Position numbers and translations under genes: made by a program | Notes under the pieces: generated by a model | Databases searched by the model: none | What the model was told of the DNA's origin: nothing | The model's input: the letters and a program-made list of their open reading frames with translations, nothing else | In this document: in pieces, positions 61,401-64,000 of the stretch | Layout: every line of letters begins with the position of its first letter | Position numbering within the stretch: the stretch's first letter is position 1 | Assembly: GCA_005408345.1 (NCBI GenBank) | Contig: SEMN01000046.1 | Span: 1,268,501 to 1,332,500 of the forward strand | Direction of reading: 5' to 3' | DNA length: 64,000 nucleotides | Source of the DNA: Macquaria australasica | Taxonomy: Eukaryota; Chordata; Actinopteri; Centrarchiformes; Percichthyidae

Positions 61401-63210
61401 TGCTGGTGCCTTGCTGCTGCTGCTCCTGTTGCTACACAATAAAGAGAACATTAGTGTCTCTCCTCGTTTATCTCCACCCTTATTATTACATTTAATCATC
61501 TACATCCTACTACTCTACTCCACCTTGCTCTGTCTCCCTTGGATTGCATGTTTGAAATGAGTAGAGGGGAGATGAAGAGGAAAAACAATCCTCTGTTCTG
61601 CTCAAACCTGAAGCTCCGGAGGGGAACTAGTGAGAGGAACATTGTGTCCCCGCACAAAAACTGGAGATCCTCACGCAGACACTCCTGGTATTATCTGTTT
61701 CTTCTTGATAGTTCCCCTGGTTCTTTACATCAGGCTGTCCATGATCTATCCAGACAAGCTGTGGATAGTAGTAAAGTGGAGCAAACTGGCTGCTTTATGG
61801 GTGAAGATGTGTATCATATACCTGCAAAGTCCTTGGCCTGAGTCCAGCTGGGGTCCCTCATCTCACGTCATCCCCCTCTCCATATTTCCCCAAGCTTCTT
61901 ACTACTCTGTACTGTCAAATAAAGACAAAAACGCCCTACAATAATTTTTCAGTAGTAGGAAAGTTAAATTATCTTGAAGTACTAAGTCAAAGTCCTTTAC
62001 GTCTTCTCTTTAGACGCAGTGTTTGGGTTTTAAATTGTAGTTGTCCTGATTATCATATTTCAATCATTTAGTGCTCTGTAACACACTGTAAACTGTTATA
62101 ATGTGGATTAATGCTTTTAGTGAGAGTTGAATTTGGCATTTATTGGGTGGTTTGGCTTACATGTCTGTCAATAATAATGACGACAAAGAGAAACAAAGAG
62201 GCACAGAGCTGCATGAGCTATGTTGAGTAAAACGTCATTTTCTTAACCAATTTAGCCACAATAAGCCAATTAACTTTTTTATACCAGAAGAAACATCCAT
62301 TTAACAATATTTAAGATGTTTTAAGTATTTCCACTGTTTCCAATTGCCACTCTTTTTTTTTTCTTTTTCTTTTTCTTTTTTTTTTGGTCAAATTTAGCAT
62401 CACCACAGAAACAAATCAGCACCACAGCATCTCTATTCAGTAGTTCTTATTTTCACCTGATCATTTAATGGCCTCTTGGACGACCATCATACTGCACACA
62501 CAATTTCCTCCACGTGCTAAATAGGCTGATATGTGTTCACTAATAGTCTTATACTTGAGTGGTAAATAAGGCCAGAGTAGTGGAAAGACTATAGGCTGTG
62601 CTGTGGCTGCTAAAATAAAAATGAATTGCCTGAATAAAGTTAGAGGCTTGGCTTAGAAGGACCTATGTGTGTTTTTACATGTGTGTCCTTATGCTCTCGT
62701 GATGTTTCTGTCAGTGACACTTTGCTGTTACATCAAACATACTTGTGTGACTGATCTGCCTCAAATATACACTGGGGGGTTTTTTCCCCTGGCTGCACTG
62801 AATGTAGGGTGAAGAGATGCCACTCATAACTGATGGGGCCCTTCCTCCGTTAGTTAAACCACTCACAAAGCCATGTTAGCTCAGTCACTGTGGCACTTTG
62901 CTCCAGAGAGAAGGGCCCCTCTCTGTAATGAGTTTCTCCAGTGTGCATGTGTGCGTGTGTTTTAGTGAAGGTCTCTGAATTAGAAACAGACAGTCGCTCT
63001 CTGCAAACAAAAGCAAGACTTTCAGCGAAGGGAAGGGTGGGAAAATAAAAACAGAAAAATGGGACTCTGGGAGACGGACATTGAGGGGGGAAAAGCATTG
63101 CAAACATCCACCAACAGAGCTGCATGTGACTGTTAGGCCCTCCATCTCACATTCTTCACTTTGATAATTAACATGCCTCGAGTCAGACATCTCTCAGATT
63201 CTGTTTTGAG

Positions 63211-63260
<50 letters not shown>

Positions 63261-64000
63261 TTTACGCATGACTTCCCAGAACACCCCCTCCACCCCGCCG
63301 CCCCACTCCCGGGTCCTGCTGTCAGACCAACTCAATGTCTCCTTTCATCCCTTCACCTGCAGGGTCCCTCTTTGATAACTTTATATTATCTCAGTCTGCT
63401 CCTATGAGACCAAACAGACTTCAGGACCCTACCTGGGGTGAGGCCCCCCCAGTTACCTGCCAGCCTTGCTGTTTTAAAAGCCCCGTTTCCGCAGGTTTGT
63501 GCAGAATCATACGGAGGGAACCGTGATTAAGGGTTAAGCCAAACCAAACACGCACAGAAGCTCTTTCATCTTCTTCCACAGCGTGCAATTTGGATGCCGG
63601 CAGACACGCGAGGTAAGGTGCATCGTAAAACGCAGCAACAGGTCTGCGAGCCGATGCTGACAATCTGTTTATCTGTTATTATAATTAACACGGACACACG
63701 CTGCTTTTCATCACAGCACGCTCCGCTGCAGATCACTGTGCACATCATGCACTGTGTGCACTCTGCTCTGAAAATGCACATTTGAAACTATGGATAAAGA
63801 TGGCTATCAATCCAAAAACTGGCTATCATTAAAAAGAAAGTAGTCATACTTGCAGAAATCTTTGCATAACATTGTTTAAAAACTTGTTGTAAGAGCCAAA
63901 GAAGTCAACTCCATCCCCCAAACTGCCACTCTTGCATCCCTTGTTTGTGCGTCTCTCACCAGATCGCTATGCGCTCCTTCGGGTACTCCAGCCTCTCGAT
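40401..64000 (-). CDS. colgalt2: colgalt2, procollagen galactosyltransferase 2 (12 exons visible, 5' end cut by window)
   Basis: Twelve exons with GT-AG borders and matching phases give 550 residues of a GT25-family enzyme; human COLGALT2 is 626. It transfers galactose from UDP-galactose to hydroxylysine of collagen in the ER lumen. The N-terminal glycosyltransferase half contains the DxD motif FVDSDN. The C-terminal Glyco_transf_25 half contains IFLINLKRRLDRRTRM, LTRGEIGCFLSHHSIW, LVLEDDVRF and NLVEADYSYWTLGYALSQQG. The C-terminus is RDEL, an ER-retention signal. SDTETSTIWDDEAVATDWDR and YVGRKRMQV fit COLGALT2 better than COLGALT1, and the neighbour rgl1 supports this (both 1q25 in human). 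The signal peptide and about 75 residues lie beyond the right edge. The frame is intact. Confidence 0.97.
40755..41520 (+). mobile_element. MITE-like repeat copy split by an insertion
   Basis: 40755-41025 ('attttcattatc', 'acaatttcccagagcgcaag', 'gtgatgtctt') and 41425-41520 ('gattatcaaact', 'caattaatcaaac') read as the two halves of one high-copy fish repeat. The reverse copy at 42159-42559 is the same family. The halves are separated by an unrelated block of about 400 bp. Confidence 0.65.
41030..41420 (-). mobile_element. unclassified element inserted in the repeat at 40755-41520 (copy A)
   Basis: Its central part, 41256-41361, is homologous in inverted orientation to 49861-49970 (shared TTTCATTCATG, CACAATCAC, GGCTCCTTC, GACTAGTA, CATCCAATCATA). 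One end shares GTGTAACCATTTGCTAT with 50087-50103. It breaks an older repeat, so it is probably mobile. No coding frame or clear terminal repeat is seen. Confidence 0.55.
41943..42676. mobile_element. hAT-like MITE (CAGTGGTGGAA family), interrupted copy 3
   Basis: It starts CAGTGGTGGAAGAATTC and shares 'aggtggagctaa' and the TACTCAAGTAAAGTAC block with the copies at 33015 and 34687. The middle is replaced by another element at 42159-42559. The right border is degenerate and approximate. Confidence 0.6.
42159..42559 (-). mobile_element. MITE-like repeat nested in a hAT MITE
   Basis: The ends are TAGAGCTGAAAC on the left and, reverse-complemented on the right, TAGGGCTGCAAC, so they are inverted. 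The body ('ttttcattatcgattaatct', 'gaccaacagtccaaatccc' on the minus strand) is the same family as 40755-41520. It sits inside the copy at 41943-42676. Confidence 0.7.
43700..43900 (+). repeat. GAG- and GAA-rich simple repeats
   Basis: GAG triplets at about 43710-43745 and GAA triplets at about 43871-43893. They explain the long poly-Ser and poly-Phe frame on the minus strand. Confidence 0.85.
44508..44714 (-). CDS. colgalt2: colgalt2 exon (YVGRKRMQV ... HP)
   Basis: 207 nt. YVGRKRMQVQQPEQSVDGVN, NLVEADYSYWTLGYALSQQG, ARKLLAAEPFTRMLPVDEFL and PVMFNKHP. Acceptor ctctag, donor gtcagt. Confidence 0.97.
44840..44967 (-). CDS. colgalt2: colgalt2 exon (LEDD motif)
   Basis: 128 nt. VLEHGLKSVLVLEDDVRFEP then IMDDIDKAQLDWDL. 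The LEDD stretch is the conserved acidic motif of GT25 enzymes. Donor gtaaga. A CA tract follows in the intron about 20 nt away on the transcript. Confidence 0.97.
44968..45889 (-). other. colgalt2 intron
   Basis: A 922-bp AT-rich intron. No gene or clear repeat is visible. Confidence 0.9.
45890..46022 (-). CDS. colgalt2: colgalt2 exon (RGEIGCFLSHHSIW)
   Basis: 133 nt. ALNTSQLQALGIEMMPHYKD then PYSGRVLTRGEIGCFLSHHS. Acceptor gctcag, donor gtggga. Confidence 0.97.
46547..46653 (-). CDS. colgalt2: colgalt2 exon (INLKRR)
   Basis: 107 nt. IFLINLKRRLDRRTRMLKTM then LTDAVDGK, the start of the C-terminal GT25 domain. Acceptor gtttag, donor gtaggt. Confidence 0.97.
46999..47072 (-). CDS. colgalt2: colgalt2 exon (74 nt linker)
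   Basis: IDHDIEPSQHLYSPPSAQDT then IGFDK, the variable linker between the two glycosyltransferase halves. Acceptor caacag, donor gtgagt. Confidence 0.94.
47418..47458 (+). repeat. (GT)n tract next to a colgalt2 donor
   Basis: On the transcript this is a (CA)n run that begins within about 15-25 nt of the donor at 47478. Confidence 0.95.
47479..47598 (-). CDS. colgalt2: colgalt2 exon (symmetric, 120 nt)
   Basis: VQMYVCNREHYGFLPVPLKA, then QQNVEDESESFIHTITEAL. Its length is a multiple of three. Acceptor ttttccag, preceded by a TG-rich run; donor gtgagt, followed by a CA run. Confidence 0.97.
   Translation of the reverse strand: MCRCMCVTENTTVSCPFLSKRSRMWKMKARVSYTPSRRL
47606..47640 (+). repeat. 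(CA)n tract next to a colgalt2 acceptor
   Basis: On the transcript this is a TG-rich stretch ending a few bases before the acceptor at 47599-47601. Confidence 0.9.
47641..49064 (-). other. colgalt2 intron
   Basis: About 1.4 kb of AT-rich sequence. No exon or recognisable repeat. Confidence 0.88.
49065..49269 (-). CDS. colgalt2: colgalt2 exon (GYYKRTPDYQ)
   Basis: 205 nt. GYYKRTPDYQPIREWKRLGC, FPVPMVHSTFLLDLRRESSR, then HPDYSWAFDDIMVFAFSARQ. Acceptor ctgtcag, donor gtcagt. Confidence 0.97.
49367..49501 (-). CDS. colgalt2: colgalt2 exon (DxD motif)
   Basis: 45 codons in phase 0. FVDSDNLLTNPRVLNLLMAE, then NLTLVAPMLESRSLYSNFWC and GITPQ. DSD is the expected metal/UDP-sugar site. Acceptor tctttag, donor gtacgg. 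Confidence 0.97.
49830..50107 (+). repeat. unclassified repeat, copy B
   Basis: The counterpart of the insert at 41030-41420, in opposite orientation. 49861-49970 aligns well, and both copies carry GTGTAACCATTTGCTAT at one end. The borders are approximate. Confidence 0.5.
50170..50287 (-). CDS. colgalt2: colgalt2 exon (GPKHWPPSRF)
   Basis: 118 nt. SYTDEWGPKHWPPSRFNHVM then KLRQAALKAARERWADYIL. Acceptor gtatcag, donor gtaaga. Confidence 0.97.
50429..50539 (-). CDS. colgalt2: colgalt2 exon 2
   Basis: 111 nt. AATDHNMDNTTAMLREWLKG, then YHYVEWRPMEEPK. Acceptor gattcag, donor gtgagt. Confidence 0.97.
55017..55094 (+). repeat. (GACA)n microsatellite
   Basis: A 78-bp, near 20-unit perfect tetranucleotide array. 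Confidence 0.97.
55420..55445 (+). repeat. (GA)n microsatellite
   Basis: A short pure GA tract in colgalt2 intron 1. Confidence 0.9.
56090..56290. repeat. 'cctaaacctaac' fish repeat, copy 1
   Basis: It shares 'ttttggtgcctaaacctaac', 'aacccaaacc' and 'gtttcacaacgttaac' with 59480-59720. The left part ('tttgagtcccgtgtgga') is the same dispersed repeat style. The borders are approximate. Confidence 0.5.
59480..59720. repeat. 'cctaaacctaac' fish repeat, copy 2, with perfect inverted repeat
   Basis: 59537-59564 and 59620-59647 are perfect 28-bp reverse complements with a 55-bp spacer. AAACGGTCGCAGTTTGG is also directly repeated on either side of the hairpin. Confidence 0.75.
59730..60110 (+). 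repeat. dispersed teleost repeat, copy 2
   Basis: Homologous and co-oriented with 24165-24520 ('gctttcttgcagagagttagatga', 'gttagcttagctta' region). It ends in 'aagctaagctaac'. It has no coding capacity. Confidence 0.6.
60180..60330 (-). repeat. degenerate SINE- or MITE-like repeat
   Basis: Read on the minus strand, 'cctcgcagcaagagggctct', 'gggtttgaacc' and 'cttcctgtgtctgcatg' resemble the common fish repeat that carries a 'cctcacagcaagaaggtcctgggttcgaac' box. It is strongly decayed and recognised only by style. Confidence 0.4.
63212..63259 (+). repeat. (CA)24 microsatellite
   Basis: A perfect 48-bp CA tract about 0.7 kb downstream (on the transcript) of colgalt2 exon 1. Confidence 0.97.
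63960..64000 (-). CDS. colgalt2: colgalt2 first visible exon, partial
   Basis: 41 nt at the window edge encode IERLEYPKERIAI plus two bases of Trp, before donor gtgaga. It joins in phase to AATDHN of the next exon. The rest of the exon, including the start codon and signal peptide, is outside the window. Confidence 0.93.

Larger units (their letters stand above)
50540..63959 (-). other. colgalt2 intron 1 (13.4 kb)
   Basis: The longest intron of the gene, as is usual for first introns. It contains microsatellites, a GACA tetranucleotide array, two copies of a 'cctaaacctaacc' fish repeat, a second copy of the 24.17-kb repeat, and a degenerate repeat near 60.26 kb. No nested gene is supported on either strand. 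Confidence 0.85.

Noticed and set aside
1..64000. CRISPR arrays, operons or prophage-like modules
   Set aside because: The regular repeats are all microsatellites. Genes are spliced and eukaryotic, and no spacer-repeat structure occurs.

Overview
This is a vertebrate nuclear genomic window, most likely from a teleost (percomorph-like) fish. Coding exons are short, have clean GT-AG junctions and matching reading phases, and are embedded in AT-rich non-coding DNA. That DNA is full of (CA)n/(GT)n microsatellites and short non-autonomous DNA transposons of kinds common in spiny-rayed fish. There are no bacterial operons, CRISPR arrays or rRNA genes, and I could support no tRNA. Most open reading frames above 60 codons are chance or simple-repeat translations.

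Three protein-coding genes can be reconstructed exon by exon. (1) Positions 808-2569 on + hold the last two coding exons of abhd17a, a serine-hydrolase protein depalmitoylase; the gene begins to the left of the window. (2) Positions 11607-21497 on - hold a complete 18-exon rgl1, a RalGDS-family Ras-effector and Ral exchange factor. It joins into an uninterrupted 767-codon frame, about the length I recall for human RGL1. (3) Positions 40401-64000 on - hold colgalt2, a collagen hydroxylysine galactosyltransferase. Twelve coding exons are visible, ending in an RDEL ER-retention tail; the first visible exon is cut by the right edge. abhd17a and rgl1 are convergent (tail to tail). rgl1 and colgalt2 lie head to tail on the minus strand, as neighbours of human chromosome 1q25. 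Human ABHD17A lies on 19p13, so the junction at about 3-10 kb is a lineage-specific or paralogon-related neighbourhood.

Non-coding layout: 2.6-9.9 kb is abhd17a 3'UTR plus intergenic DNA with a well-delimited hAT/Charlie-type MITE. From 9.9 to 11.6 kb is probable rgl1 3'UTR. From 21.5 to 40.4 kb is intergenic DNA with repeats and two cryptic minus-strand exon candidates (31.4 and 35.5 kb) that could give rgl1 an alternative N-terminus. From 40.7 to 44.5 kb is the last colgalt2 intron, holding nested transposons. From 50.5 to 63.96 kb is colgalt2 intron 1, 13.4 kb long.

I did not find an unknown multi-gene system. The most interesting signals are: a symmetric 120-nt colgalt2 exon flanked by complementary UG and CA repeats; the phase-compatible alternative upstream exons of rgl1; an unclassified repeat family with two copies, one nested in another transposon; and a 28-bp perfect inverted repeat at 59.5 kb. 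The three genes are not an obvious pathway. They are neighbours, acting at membranes (ABHD17A), in Ras-to-Ral signalling (RGL1) and in ER collagen glycosylation (COLGALT2).
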